A stretch of 56,940 nucleotides of DNA from a virus. Position 1 is the first letter of the stretch. Each line of letters starts with the position of its first letter. The stretch covers positions 1 through 56,940 of IMG/VR virus record IMGVR_UViG_3300032093_009193. One strand, 5' to 3'. Position numbers and translations under genes: made by a program. The notes below the pieces were generated by a model that did not search any database, was not told the DNA's origin, and worked only from the letters and a program-made list of their open reading frames with translations. Below are positions 15,982-24,181 of this stretch, in pieces.

Positions 15982-17687
15982 CCTACCATCCTGCTAAAGT
16001 TATTTTTCTTTTCAAACTGAAGAACGCTTGTAAATTTATCTACTATTTGATCCGCTTTATGGCTGATCACAAAAACATTTGAATTATTGTTGCCTAGAAT
16101 ATTTAATAGTTTCATTACTTCTTCAGTTCCACCAGCATCTAGAGAAGAATCAAAAACTTCATCCAAGATAAGCAAATTGCAATTTACACTATTCTTCATT
16201 CTTGCGATATCTCTCCAAGCCAATAGAAGTGATAAATCTATTCTCATTTTTTCACCTTCGCTGAAGTTCATGTAAGAAAACTCGTCCCGATTTCTACTTT
16301 TAATCGATTCATTGAATTCTTCGTCAAGGAAAAACTGAACAAAAAAATCCATAGATTTTAAATACTTATTAATATTCTTGTTCATTGCTGGCAAGTAATA
16401 TCGAATTATTTTAGACTTGACACCACCATCTTTCAACAGGGTATAAGCATATTCATAATTTATCAGATCTTCTTTTTTATCTTCTTTTTCAATAATAAGC
16501 ATGTTTAATTCTTTTTCCATCTCAGAAAGTTTTATTTTTTCTTTTTCTACTTCTACACTTTCGTCAGAATCTATGCTTATCTTTGATTTTAAGTTGTCCA
16601 AAGATATTTTGATGGCATACGCTTGTTTTTCAAACTCTTGAATTTTTCCATCAATATTCTTATTATATTCCCTGTCTATATTTATATTTGAGATTAAATT
16701 TTCAATATTTTTAATATTTTCCTGAAATTTAGCGTAGGCAGTATCTATAGTTTTTAACTTTTCAGTCAATTCTAAAATATTTTTATTTTTTGTTTCTTCT
16801 GTTATCTTACCCTTGCATTTTTGGCAAATTTCTTCTTTATCGTAAAAAGAAAGTTCATCGATTATTGTTTCCTTTTTACTTTCCAACTGAGATATTAATT
16901 TGTTTAATTTATTTAATTCTTTCACATTATCGGAATAGACAGTCTCATCTATTTGTTTTTTAGTTGAATTTTCTTTCTCTATCTTATCTAATAATACTTT
17001 GTAATTATTTGTCTTTTGTTGTATCTCAGTTTTAATTTCTTCAATATTTGAAGAACTTTTAGTTTTGTTTATAATGATTTTTTGATATTCTATTTTTTGA
17101 TTCTGTAAATCAATTTTGTGAGAAATATCTTTAAGATTTTCTTTACACTCGGTTGTTTTAGTTTTTAGCAAATTATTCATTGTCGTAAAAACATCTATGT
17201 CCAATATATTTTCAATTACAGATCTTCTGTCTGATGCTGTTAATTGCATAAATGGTATAAAGGAAGAACTTCCAAGTATTACTACCTGACTAAATGTTTT
17301 GAAATTCATCTTCAAGATTTGTTTTTCCAACAAATCTTGGTAATCCGAAGACTTAGCATCCTGATTTAGCATTTTGTCATTTTTGAATATTTCAAATATC
17401 TTTGGATTCAATCCTCTGCGGATTTTATATTCATCATTTCCTATTTCAAAAAAAATCTCAACTATACTTTCTTTGCTATTGATTGAATTCTGCAATTGTG
17501 GTATGTTGATTTTTCTAAAAGGTTTTCCAAAGAGTGCGAATGTTATAGAATCTAGAAGTGCAAATGACTTCCCACTTCCATTGCTCCCACAAACTAATGT
17601 TGTTGGAGATTTTGTTAATTCTAGTTCAGTAAACCTATTTCCAAATGACCCAAAGTTTTTAAATCTTATCTTCTTGAATATTATCAT
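15978..17687 (-). CDS. 46: Recombination endonuclease subunit, SMC/Rad50-like ATPase (gp46)
   Basis: About 569 aa from the ATG at 17687 (MIIFKK); an upstream ATG at 17711 would extend into the small gene next door. Walker A GSNGSGKS is at 34-41, a zinc-hook CQKC lies midway in a long Lys/Glu-rich coiled coil, the ABC signature is FSEGEKMR, and Walker B LLILDEVFDSSLD precedes the switch His (VISHKAD). With gp47 it resects DNA ends for recombination-dependent replication and takes part in host DNA breakdown. All catalytic motifs are intact. Confidence 0.95.
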   Translation of the reverse strand: MIIFKKIRFKNFGSFGNRFTELELTKSPTTLVCGSNGSGKSFALLDSITFALFGKPFRKINIPQLQNSINSKESIVEIFFEIGNDEYKIRRGLNPKIFEIFKNDKMLNQDAKSSDYQDLLEKQILKMNFKTFSQVVILGSSSFIPFMQLTASDRRSVIENILDIDVFTTMNNLLKTKTTECKENLKDISHKIDLQNQKIEYQKIIINKTKSSSNIEEIKTEIQQKTNNYKVLLDKIEKENSTKKQIDETVYSDNVKELNKLNKLISQLESKKETIIDELSFYDKEEICQKCKGKITEETKNKNILELTEKLKTIDTAYAKFQENIKNIENLISNINIDREYNKNIDGKIQEFEKQAYAIKISLDNLKSKISIDSDESVEVEKEKIKLSEMEKELNMLIIEKEDKKEDLINYEYAYTLLKDGGVKSKIIRYYLPAMNKNINKYLKSMDFFVQFFLDEEFNESIKSRNRDEFSYMNFSEGEKMRIDLSLLLAWRDIARMKNSVNCNLLILDEVFDSSLDAGGTEEVMKLLNILGNNNSNVFVISHKADQIVDKFTSVLQFEKKNNFSRMVG

Positions 17688-17787
17688 TATTGATAACCTT
17701 TTCTGGCACAATCATGGATCTAAATTTTATTTTTTGTTCAGTATCTTCAACAAAAAGATAATCATCTGCTGTTTTTTCTTTGTTCAT
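17659..17787 (-). CDS. Small protein between 47 and 46
   Basis: A 42-aa reading frame (MNKEKTADDYLFVEDTEQ at the start) whose ATG overlaps the gp47 stop (ATGA). It ends 28 bp inside gene 46 in another frame, after the gp46 ATG. It fills precisely the space left between the two genes and so is probably translated by coupling. No family is recognised. It is acidic/basic mixed, with no Cys or membrane segment. Confidence 0.6.
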   Translation of the reverse strand: MNKEKTADDYLFVEDTEQKIKFRSMIVPEKVINNDNIQEDKI

Positions 17788-18830
17788 AATGACATGCTTT
17801 CTATGTAGAGATCTTTTATTATGGTTTTAACTTTTTCTTTATTTTTGATCTGTTCGGTGTTGTCTATTTCTTTTGCTATGATTGTCAGCGTATCTTGTGT
17901 GACATCAACATCATCTTCTTTTTCTTGTTGATTGTCAAGATCCTCTATTATAGTAAATTCTTGAGGCTCGTTTGACAGAATATAATCGACATATTGTTCA
18001 AACTTTTTCTGTCTTTTTTTGTTGATAACCACTAATTTTATATAACAATTCTTAATAGACTCTGGGTTTAATTTTTCAACCTCATTGTCAGTTGAATCGT
18101 CATATTTCAAAACATGGAATATTTTTCTAGTATTTTCTATAAATTCCAATTCCCGTGTTTTGGTATCCAATACAGTGAATCCCTTTTTACAATTTATATC
18201 TCCAAAATTCATCTGATACTGCGATCCGAGATAATGAATATTGCCTCTTGATTGCCTTATATGAAAATGACCAGATAGAACTTTATCAAACTTATTGAAC
18301 ATCTGCTCATCATTTCCAGAAGAGTGCTTTATTCCAGTAATAATCTCAAAACCATTAATCTCAAAATGTCCAACCAGTATTGAGGCTGATGTTGAATTTA
18401 TAAATGAATAACAAAGATCCTCATTGTCTTTGGTTATCCACGGAACTAATCCAAGCTTTAATCCATCCAAATATAATTCTGTTGGATTTTCAATTATATT
18501 AAAATTATCATAAAAAGAAAATAATTCTTTTATAGAATTAATTGCATTTGTATTTTTAAAATAAGTATCGTGGTTGCCGATAGTTAAATAGACATTTATA
18601 TCATTGTCTTTAAAAAAAGATGCAAATCTTTTATGAATCTGATTGAGTGTGAAAAAATTCACATATTTTCTTCTATCCAATAAATCGCCCATGTGAATCA
18701 CATGTCGAATCTTATTTTCTTTAAGATATGGAAAAAATACATTTTCAAAAAAACTCAAAGATTCCTCAAGAAAAAAAGAAGCATCATTCTTATACCCGAA
18801 ATGGGTATCGCTAATTATAGCAATTTTCAT
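17784..18830 (-). CDS. 47: Recombination endonuclease subunit, Mre11-like phosphoesterase (gp47)
   Basis: A 348-aa metallophosphoesterase. Motifs are ISDTHFGYK (residues 6-14), HMGDLLDRR near 45-53, TIGNHDTYF near 83, VGHFEI near 157 and SGHFHIRQ near 190, the five metal-binding blocks of the Mre11/SbcD family. It forms the nuclease with gp46. The start overlaps the gp55 stop (ATGA). Residues 280-310 form an acidic linker (QQEKEDDVDV) before the C-terminal helix that probably contacts the gp46 coiled-coil base. Confidence 0.94.
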   Translation of the reverse strand: MKIAIISDTHFGYKNDASFFLEESLSFFENVFFPYLKENKIRHVIHMGDLLDRRKYVNFFTLNQIHKRFASFFKDNDINVYLTIGNHDTYFKNTNAINSIKELFSFYDNFNIIENPTELYLDGLKLGLVPWITKDNEDLCYSFINSTSASILVGHFEINGFEIITGIKHSSGNDEQMFNKFDKVLSGHFHIRQSRGNIHYLGSQYQMNFGDINCKKGFTVLDTKTRELEFIENTRKIFHVLKYDDSTDNEVEKLNPESIKNCYIKLVVINKKRQKKFEQYVDYILSNEPQEFTIIEDLDNQQEKEDDVDVTQDTLTIIAKEIDNTEQIKNKEKVKTIIKDLYIESMSL

Positions 18831-19372
18831 TTCTTTTTCTTTCTTTTTCTCTTTCCCTTTGCTTCTGTTTCTTTTTCTAATTTTTCTAAATCATGCTCTG
18901 ATAAGAAAAAATTTCTCTGAATAAATTCGGATAGAGTCGCAGATTCATTGTTTTCTCTCAACCATTCAGTATACTTTGAATCTATATCATTATGCTGCAT
19001 ACACTTATATTTTATATAAGCTTGTTTTTTTTCTTTATCTATTCTTCTAAGAAAAGCATAATATATTATTTGTGTAAAGTATGAGAATGGATTTTCCGAT
19101 TTTTGATCATCGAAGTTATGTGCGTATTGTAGGCAGTTTTCCACCCCATCGCTAACCATATCTTCTCTAAATGGGTAGTTTATGAAATTAGGTCTTCTTG
19201 ACAATCTATCTGCTATTTGATAAAAACAAAGACCAATATAATCAGTCACTGGTGGCATTGGCTTGTTTTTTAATTTTGCTTCGTTTACAATGATTTTCCA
19301 TTTGTTCATTGCAGACAAAAATTCATCGTTATCAACATAATGTTTGTCTTTTTTCTTTTCTGCTTTGCTCAT
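18827..19372 (-). CDS. 55: Late-transcription sigma factor (gp55)
   Basis: About 181 aa from the ATG at 19372 (MSKAEKK), preferred over one at 19387 because the sigma70-like -10 box overlaps the latter. The core DYIGLCFYQIADRL, PFREDMVSDGVENC, NPFSYFTQIIYYAFLRRI and DKEKKQAYIKYK is the gp55/sigma region 2 signature that recognises TATAAATA late promoters. The C-terminus is a Lys/Arg stretch (KGKRKRKKKK) rather than the hydrophobic-acidic clamp-binding end described for T4 gp55. Confidence 0.93.
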   Translation of the reverse strand: MSKAEKKKDKHYVDNDEFLSAMNKWKIIVNEAKLKNKPMPPVTDYIGLCFYQIADRLSRRPNFINYPFREDMVSDGVENCLQYAHNFDDQKSENPFSYFTQIIYYAFLRRIDKEKKQAYIKYKCMQHNDIDSKYTEWLRENNESATLSEFIQRNFFLSEHDLEKLEKETEAKGKRKRKKKK

Positions 19373-19378
19373 AACAAT

Positions 19379-19406
19379 ATTATACACATTTTTATTAAAA
19401 CTTCAA
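19379..19406 (-). promoter_or_regulatory. Sigma70-type promoter for gene 55 (predicted leaderless)
   Basis: On the minus strand TTGAAG (19406-19401), a 16-bp spacer and a perfect TATAAT (19384-19379) with an upstream TG-type extension. Counting from the -10 box puts +1 on the A of the gene 55 ATG (19372). It would drive 55, 47 and 46 with host RNA polymerase. Confidence 0.6.
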
Positions 19407-19428
19407 TATATTTTTTTACACTTTTTAC

Positions 19429-19457
19429 TTGACAGGTTTTAATAGGTCTAATATAAT
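19429..19457 (+). promoter_or_regulatory. Perfect consensus sigma70 promoter on the opposite strand
   Basis: TTGACA (19429-19434), exactly 17 bp of spacer, then TATAAT (19452-19457). All twelve consensus bases and the optimal spacing are present. It points right, antisense to every gene in the window, and lies back-to-back with the gene 55 promoter in the 112-bp gap 19388-19499. No plus-strand gene follows it, so an antisense or small non-coding RNA starting near 19464 is the likely product. Confidence 0.65.
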
Positions 19458-19487
19458 TGTTGTGTGGTATTAAGGAAGATTGGGTTT

Positions 19488-19504
19488 CTTAAAGGTTCTT
19501 TAAG
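19488..19504. terminator. Short inverted repeat at the end of the LSm-like gene
   Basis: CTTAAAG, GTT, CTTTAAG form a 7-bp perfect stem with a 3-nt loop that includes the stop codon of the 236-aa gene. There is no clear run of T on either side and the stem is AT-rich, so it would be at best a weak terminator or mRNA 3'-end structure. It also lies in the first 40 nt of the putative plus-strand transcript. Confidence 0.3.
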
Positions 19505-20210
19505 AGTAATCATCACTAAGTGGATCTGGATTCCAATCTGAGAATTGATTTCCAAAGTCTTCTCTACCCTTTTCATCCCCAGTAAATTTATTTCTCTTTT
19601 TGATCTCATCGATCATCTTGAGCAACATATCTGGTTCTAGAATACCAGAAGTGATTAAATTCATGATGGCTTCTGGTGGAATAACCATATTAAGATATAA
19701 CATTGGTCTTTCCTTAAGTTCGTCTGGAATCATTGGATTCTTAAGAACTTCTTTCTTTTTTCTTCTTTTCTTTCTTCTTTTATTTCTCATTTCCTCATCT
19801 ACTGCATGTAGATAATCTTGAGAAATATCAGAATTTAATTCATTTAGAAATGAGTCTAAAAAGTCTCCGACTTCATTCGCCATATTTTCTATATTAGTTT
19901 TCATCTGAGATTCATCTACTGGTTTTTTCTCATTGTCTTCTCTTTCCTTTTCACCATCGTAGATTGATGAACACTTTTTGCTTGGTTCTATAATTGCAAC
20001 AATTCTATCTTTTTTGATCTCAATTGTCTTATCATCGCTGTTGTGTAGCCAATCTCTTAAAAAGGTAACATCAACAGCCATGCCATTATTACCAGACATA
20101 GTAGAACTAATAAAAACCATTGGCCTTTCAATTAGAAGGCTTGTTTCGTTTTCAACAACAGAACCTATCAATTCTTCACCATTATTGAGTTTTAATATTT
20201 TATATCCCAT
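19500..20210 (-). CDS. Conserved hypothetical protein with LSm-like N-terminal domain
   Basis: A 236-aa protein. Residues 1-70 (YKILKLNNGEELIGSVVE, LLIERPMVF, then a strand with IVAIIEPS) have the strand-loop pattern of an Sm/LSm barrel with the GEELIG turn. The middle is acidic, followed by a strongly basic stretch near 145-155 (NKRRKKRRKKKE). The C-terminal part has PMLYLNMVIPPEAIMNLI helices. AGGAGG precedes the ATG. An RNA- or nucleoprotein-binding role is inferred from fold-like pattern and basic patch; no activity is known to me. Confidence 0.55.
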   Translation of the reverse strand: MGYKILKLNNGEELIGSVVENETSLLIERPMVFISSTMSGNNGMAVDVTFLRDWLHNSDDKTIEIKKDRIVAIIEPSKKCSSIYDGEKEREDNEKKPVDESQMKTNIENMANEVGDFLDSFLNELNSDISQDYLHAVDEEMRNKRRKKRRKKKEVLKNPMIPDELKERPMLYLNMVIPPEAIMNLITSGILEPDMLLKMIDEIKKRNKFTGDEKGREDFGNQFSDWNPDPLSDDYS

Positions 20211-20218
20211 ATTTCCTC

Positions 20219-21691
20219 CTAAAGTCGAATTTTCTTGATATTGTAGTTGAACTTCTCTTTATTATATATCTTGATTCTTTCATCAAAATGTCTTAGGGTA
20301 TGGTTTCTGTAGGATTTCCAACATAGATCATCCGCAATATCAAATAAAATCACTGAATCTTTCGTATCTGACTTTCTAAGACCTCTACCAATCGATTGTA
20401 ATACTCTAATTACAGATTTTGATGGCGAAGCAAATACGATAGCATTGATGTTTCTTATATTTATGCCTGTACTGCATGTCCCATATGAGGCAACTAGAAC
20501 ACTGTTTTTATGATTATCCACAACTTTTCTTATTTGTTCTCTTTCTTCGATATCTGTTTTTCCACTAATCATAAATGTTTCTTTTCCAGATTCCTTCTTT
20601 ATTTGATCATAGAGTGGTATTCCATGCTTATCAACATAATTGAATAAAACTAAAATATTTCCAGATATGTTTTTACATAATTTTGAAATAAAATTATTTC
20701 TTTTTTTGTTGCAAATCAACCATTCCATTTCATCAGCATATCTGGCTTTTTTAACACTTTCATATTCTTTTACATCGTAAGATAAAATTACAGAATTAAT
20801 ATTCAATGTCGATAAGATCTTATCATCCATTAAATTTTTAGTTGTAGTTACAGAATGAACCCTACCAAACAGACCTTCTATTATTAGTTTATGTGCTTGT
20901 GTATTGTCTAGTGTACCAGTTGTACCGATTCTAAATGGAGTATTCAAAAGCTTTTTCATTATAGAAGATAGAGATTTAGCCTTATATAGATGGACTTCAT
21001 CACCAAAGATTCCATGATAATTTGAAAAATAATCGTGATCTTCTCTAAAGATACTTTGCCATGTTGAAATTGTTATTCTTTTAGATGATGTTTTTTCTTG
21101 TCCCTGAAAGATAAGATGAATTTGTCTTAAAAAATCCTTGTCTGAGTTTGAGTAATCTTTAAAATCAGAAGCAAGCTGAGTGACAAGACCTGTTGTTGGT
21201 ACAAGAATTAAATATTTTGTCGAATCAAAGTTTTCAAGTAAAAATTTTAATGTTAAATAGATTATTAGTGATTTTCCAGAACCTGTTGGGGAAACCAGTA
21301 GTATTCTATTATTTTTAATTGATTCTTTTACAGCACTAAGTTGATAATCGTGCGGTGTTATTTGCTTTTTATTTGAATATATAATTTGCTTATTTAACCA
21401 TTCGTCAATGTAAGAATCTTCAAATGGAATTTTTTCAAATCCATCAAGAGAGTATTGATACTTTCTTTCATTTAAAAAATGTTCTATATAATCAACCAAT
21501 CCAGAATATATCGTCCTTGAAGCGTAGTTGAATAACTTTATAGTTCCATCCCATTTTTTCTTTTTAAATGCTGGAGTGTATTGATGATTTGGAACTTTGA
21601 ATGTAAAAAAAGATGAAATTTCTTTTGCGATAGAATCATCACAATGAACTTTTATAAAAACTTCATCTAGTTTTTCTATTCTTATCATCAA
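20219..21691 (-). CDS. uvsW: UvsW RNA-DNA and DNA helicase
   Basis: A 490-aa SF2 helicase. The Q-like HDYQLSAV motif is followed by motif I PTGSGKS at 135-141, motif II DEVH at 231-234, motif III GTTGTLD, an ISGKTD/EER region and motif VI QSIGRGLRKS. The N-terminal 110 residues form the UvsW DNA-binding cap (HQYTPAFKKKKWDG). UvsW removes R-loops at origins and drives branch migration, switching replication from origin to recombination mode. Its ATG overlaps the uvsY stop. Confidence 0.93.
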   Translation of the reverse strand: MMIRIEKLDEVFIKVHCDDSIAKEISSFFTFKVPNHQYTPAFKKKKWDGTIKLFNYASRTIYSGLVDYIEHFLNERKYQYSLDGFEKIPFEDSYIDEWLNKQIIYSNKKQITPHDYQLSAVKESIKNNRILLVSPTGSGKSLIIYLTLKFLLENFDSTKYLILVPTTGLVTQLASDFKDYSNSDKDFLRQIHLIFQGQEKTSSKRITISTWQSIFREDHDYFSNYHGIFGDEVHLYKAKSLSSIMKKLLNTPFRIGTTGTLDNTQAHKLIIEGLFGRVHSVTTTKNLMDDKILSTLNINSVILSYDVKEYESVKKARYADEMEWLICNKKRNNFISKLCKNISGNILVLFNYVDKHGIPLYDQIKKESGKETFMISGKTDIEEREQIRKVVDNHKNSVLVASYGTCSTGINIRNINAIVFASPSKSVIRVLQSIGRGLRKSDTKDSVILFDIADDLCWKSYRNHTLRHFDERIKIYNKEKFNYNIKKIRL

Positions 21692-22122
21692 ACACCTTGT
21701 GTAAATTTAATCCAATCAATTGCAGCCCTTACAGACCACATTTTATTGGAAATTGCCTTTACAATTCCCTCAATGTAATTTACTTTTTCTTTTTGATATT
21801 CTATCTTCAAATTTAATTGACAGATATCATTATCACTTTCGATGAACTTGTCTAAGTCTTGTCTTATAAGAGAAAGTTCAAAGGCTTCCCAATTTAATTC
21901 AGCCAATCTTTCTTCACTCATTTTTCCAGAGTAATATAACCATTTATCTCTTTTTAATTTTGATAAATCGGTTTCGTACTTTGAAAGTATAAGTTTTTCA
22001 TCAAACAAAATGCAAAGATATTTGTTATGTTGCTGTGGTATAACAGTAGCTTCATAATCTAAATTTGTTTTATCGATGGAAAGATCTTTATCTGCTTCTT
22101 TTTTAATTTCATCTAAATTCAT
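21688..22122 (-). CDS. uvsY: UvsY recombination mediator
   Basis: A 144-aa protein, close to T4 UvsY (137 aa). Typical segments are KYLCILFDEKLILSKYE near 35-52, KRDKWLYYSGKM near 57-68 and a C-terminal helix with IVKAISNKMWSVRAAIDWIKF. UvsY loads UvsX recombinase onto gp32-covered single-stranded DNA. Partner uvsX is not in this window. It lies directly between the gp3-like gene and uvsW. Confidence 0.88.
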   Translation of the reverse strand: MNLDEIKKEADKDLSIDKTNLDYEATVIPQQHNKYLCILFDEKLILSKYETDLSKLKRDKWLYYSGKMSEERLAELNWEAFELSLIRQDLDKFIESDNDICQLNLKIEYQKEKVNYIEGIVKAISNKMWSVRAAIDWIKFTQGV

Positions 22123-22123
22123 A

Positions 22124-22690
22124 TTAAATAGTATAATCTTTCAATATATCAAAATGTGTATAGTTAAAAATGACAGATGCAATAACTGGATCTGTATCTG
22201 GTGAAGTTACATCAAAATCCAAACCAGACAAAAATGATGGAAATATATTGTAATACTTAAATGATATTATTGGTCTATAATTATTATTTAAAATTAAGAG
22301 AATAGCACTTGATGTCTTATGAATTTCACTTAATCTCTCTTTATTATTTACCCACGGTGCTATTTTTTGCATCCAATCTAATATCTCTTTGTAATTTACC
22401 ATATTCTCATCAACTGGAAAACTTAACTGTATATCTTCGACAATATATCGATTTCCAGGTCTTACCATTTCTATTCCAGTTGGAGTAGATTGAATTGATT
22501 GACCTAAACTCAAAGATGGTAAATTTACTCTCTGAGCAAAGTATGTTACAGTTGGACATCTGCTTAAAATAAAAATAAATTTATTTTGTAATAGATAATT
22601 TCTATTTTCTGGAATCACTGGATTTTTTGCTAAGAAATCTCCAGGTAATTCTTTTTTGATATCGTCTGGTATATTGCTCGGATTGAACAT
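22124..22690 (-). CDS. 3: Tail-tube-fold protein, probable tail completion protein (gp3-like)
   Basis: A 188-aa protein with FIFILSRCPTVTYFAQRVNLPS, a GIEMVRPGNRY loop, then VEDIQLSFPVDENMVNYKEILDWM and a C-terminal strand VIFNYTHFDIL. The LPG..VxDxxLxFxVDExxxNYxEIxxWM pattern is that of tube-fold proteins. In marine T4-like phages I recall the gene between 23 and uvsY being annotated gp3, the protein that caps the tail tube. A divergent gp19 paralogue is the alternative. A late promoter ends 5 nt before its ATG. Confidence 0.6.
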   Translation of the reverse strand: MFNPSNIPDDIKKELPGDFLAKNPVIPENRNYLLQNKFIFILSRCPTVTYFAQRVNLPSLSLGQSIQSTPTGIEMVRPGNRYIVEDIQLSFPVDENMVNYKEILDWMQKIAPWVNNKERLSEIHKTSSAILLILNNNYRPIISFKYYNIFPSFLSGLDFDVTSPDTDPVIASVIFNYTHFDILKDYTI

Positions 22691-22695
22691 AATAG

Positions 22696-22703
22696 TATTT
22701 ATA
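22696..22703 (-). promoter_or_regulatory. T4-type late promoter, leaderless
   Basis: Minus-strand TATAAATA followed by CTATT and then the ATG at 22690. With the box at -13 to -6, transcription would begin on the A of the start codon. It directly abuts the T-rich tail of the gene 23 terminator. Confidence 0.65.
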
Positions 22704-22707
22704 AAGA

Positions 22708-22735
22708 AACAGGCTGGTCTTTCGACCAGCCTGTT
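22708..22735 (-). terminator. Rho-independent terminator after gene 23
   Basis: A perfect 12-bp inverted repeat (AACAGGCTGGTC / GACCAGCCTGTT) with a 4-nt loop that reads GAAA on the transcribed strand, followed by TTTCTTT. It lies 18 bp after the gp23 stop and is the strongest hairpin I see in the window. It should end the very abundant capsid mRNA. Confidence 0.85.
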
Positions 22736-22753
22736 CGTTAAGACTTACTCCGA

Positions 22754-24181
22754 TCAGCCTTCTCTACCGTGGAGGCTCTTGACTCTGGTTAGACGGTAGT
22801 AAACATTGCTGTTTAGATCTAGACCATCTGTGAGTGCGTTTGAGCCAGCGAAGCTTGTTTGACCCTTGGCGAATGGATTTGCAACCATTCCGTAACGAGT
22901 CTTGAAGCCAATCTTTGGTTGGAAGGTATCTTGACCGACTGCTCTTACCATTTGGAGAGGAACATATGGGCAGTAGAACATACCAGCGTCATATGGTGAG
23001 GTTCCCTTGTATCCAACGAGGAAGAAGTCAACTCCTGCTGGGACGAATGGATCGATATAGACCTTATAGCGACCATTGAGGACTCCAGCAAAGACATTTC
23101 CAGTATCATCAACGCTTAGGTTGACATTGAGTGCTGGTGAGATATTGAGGAATCCACCCATTGCAAGTGCTGATGCAACATCTGCGCTGCAAAGGATGAA
23201 GTTACCTTTACCTCTACGAGTTTCCTTGGCGATAACATTTGCTTCGCGTTCGATCTGATACATAAGACCACGATAGCGTTCTGCTGACCAACGACCGTCT
23301 GAGTCTTCGGTTAGATTGTAGCTACCAGCAAGATCGAGTCCAGTTTGCTGTGAACCTGTCTTGGCAACAGTGTAAACTGCGCGTAGAATTTCTCTGTTGA
23401 TTTCGTTGAGAATTTCAACTGAGAGAATGTTCGCAAGTTCAGATTCGGCATCAAGACCATGAACAGCCTTAAGATCTTGAGCAAGTTCGGTTGTATATTC
23501 TGCCTTGAGTGCTCTTGTACGGGCTTGTACTGCAACGCGCTCAATGCTGAAGGCCATTTCCTTGAACTTAGGATCGCTAGCATCACTTCCGCCGAGTTTT
23601 TCAGCATCAGCGGTAAGGAATCCACGGAATCTCTCAAATAGATTCTTACGAGTAATAGCTGTTAGTGTAGCACCAGTGTTTGTTCCTAAACCAAAGGGGT
23701 TGGTATAGGTTGAACCTTCTGTGGTATTATTATTACCAGTTGAACCAGAAACACCAGAGAAAGATGCAATTGGTTCATCATACATTGCTTCTAGACCAGC
23801 TGGACCATCGTACTTAGCTCTGAAGGCAAAGATTAGACCAGTTGGTGCAGTCATTGGTTGAACGCTTGCAATGTCGTAAGCAACAACATTTGGCATTGCA
23901 CGGCGAACGAGGCTGATTAGGATTGGGTCATAACCAGCAAGGCTTCCGTTTGCTGAAGCAGCTTGAGTGACTGAGAAACCACCACCCATTGAGTTGGTTG
24001 GTGCAGCTTCTGTAAGAAGTTGGTTTCTTTCTTCTGCTAAAGCTCTCTTTTGATTTTCTAGAAGAACGGCGGTTGTTCTTCTTCTATGAATGTCCTCAAT
24101 CTTTGTTAGTTCTGGATGGTCAATGAGTGGTGACCATTTTTCTAAAAGTGTGTCGTATGGTGTAGTTCCGTTAAAATCCAT
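22754..24181 (-). CDS. 23: Major capsid protein precursor (gp23)
   Basis: A 475-aa HK97-fold capsid protein of the T4 type. The N-terminal delta region (to about residue 58) is followed by NQLLTE/A, matching the gp21 cleavage rule (L/I-x-E), then GGFSVTQAASANGSLAGYDPI. The body includes YDIASVQPMTAPTGLIFA and TRRGKGNFILCSADVASAL, and the end PKIGFKTRYGMVANPFA. It builds the hexamers of the head. Codon and base use is markedly GC-richer than in the surroundings, as expected for the most highly expressed gene. AGGAG lies 9 nt before the ATG. Confidence 0.96.
   Translation of the reverse strand: MDFNGTTPYDTLLEKWSPLIDHPELTKIEDIHRRRTTAVLLENQKRALAEERNQLLTEAAPTNSMGGGFSVTQAASANGSLAGYDPILISLVRRAMPNVVAYDIASVQPMTAPTGLIFAFRAKYDGPAGLEAMYDEPIASFSGVSGSTGNNNTTEGSTYTNPFGLGTNTGATLTAITRKNLFERFRGFLTADAEKLGGSDASDPKFKEMAFSIERVAVQARTRALKAEYTTELAQDLKAVHGLDAESELANILSVEILNEINREILRAVYTVAKTGSQQTGLDLAGSYNLTEDSDGRWSAERYRGLMYQIEREANVIAKETRRGKGNFILCSADVASALAMGGFLNISPALNVNLSVDDTGNVFAGVLNGRYKVYIDPFVPAGVDFFLVGYKGTSPYDAGMFYCPYVPLQMVRAVGQDTFQPKIGFKTRYGMVANPFAKGQTSFAGSNALTDGLDLNSNVYYRLTRVKSLHGREG

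Noticed and set aside
17374-17808. Plus-strand reading frame of 144 codons
   Set aside because: It is antisense to gp46 and the small 47-46 gene; hydrophobic low-complexity sequence is what the reverse complement of Lys/Glu-rich coding DNA gives.
23311-23637. Alternative minus-strand frame inside gene 23
   Set aside because: It lies entirely within gp23 in another frame; the long open stretch reflects GC-richer coding bias rather than a gene.
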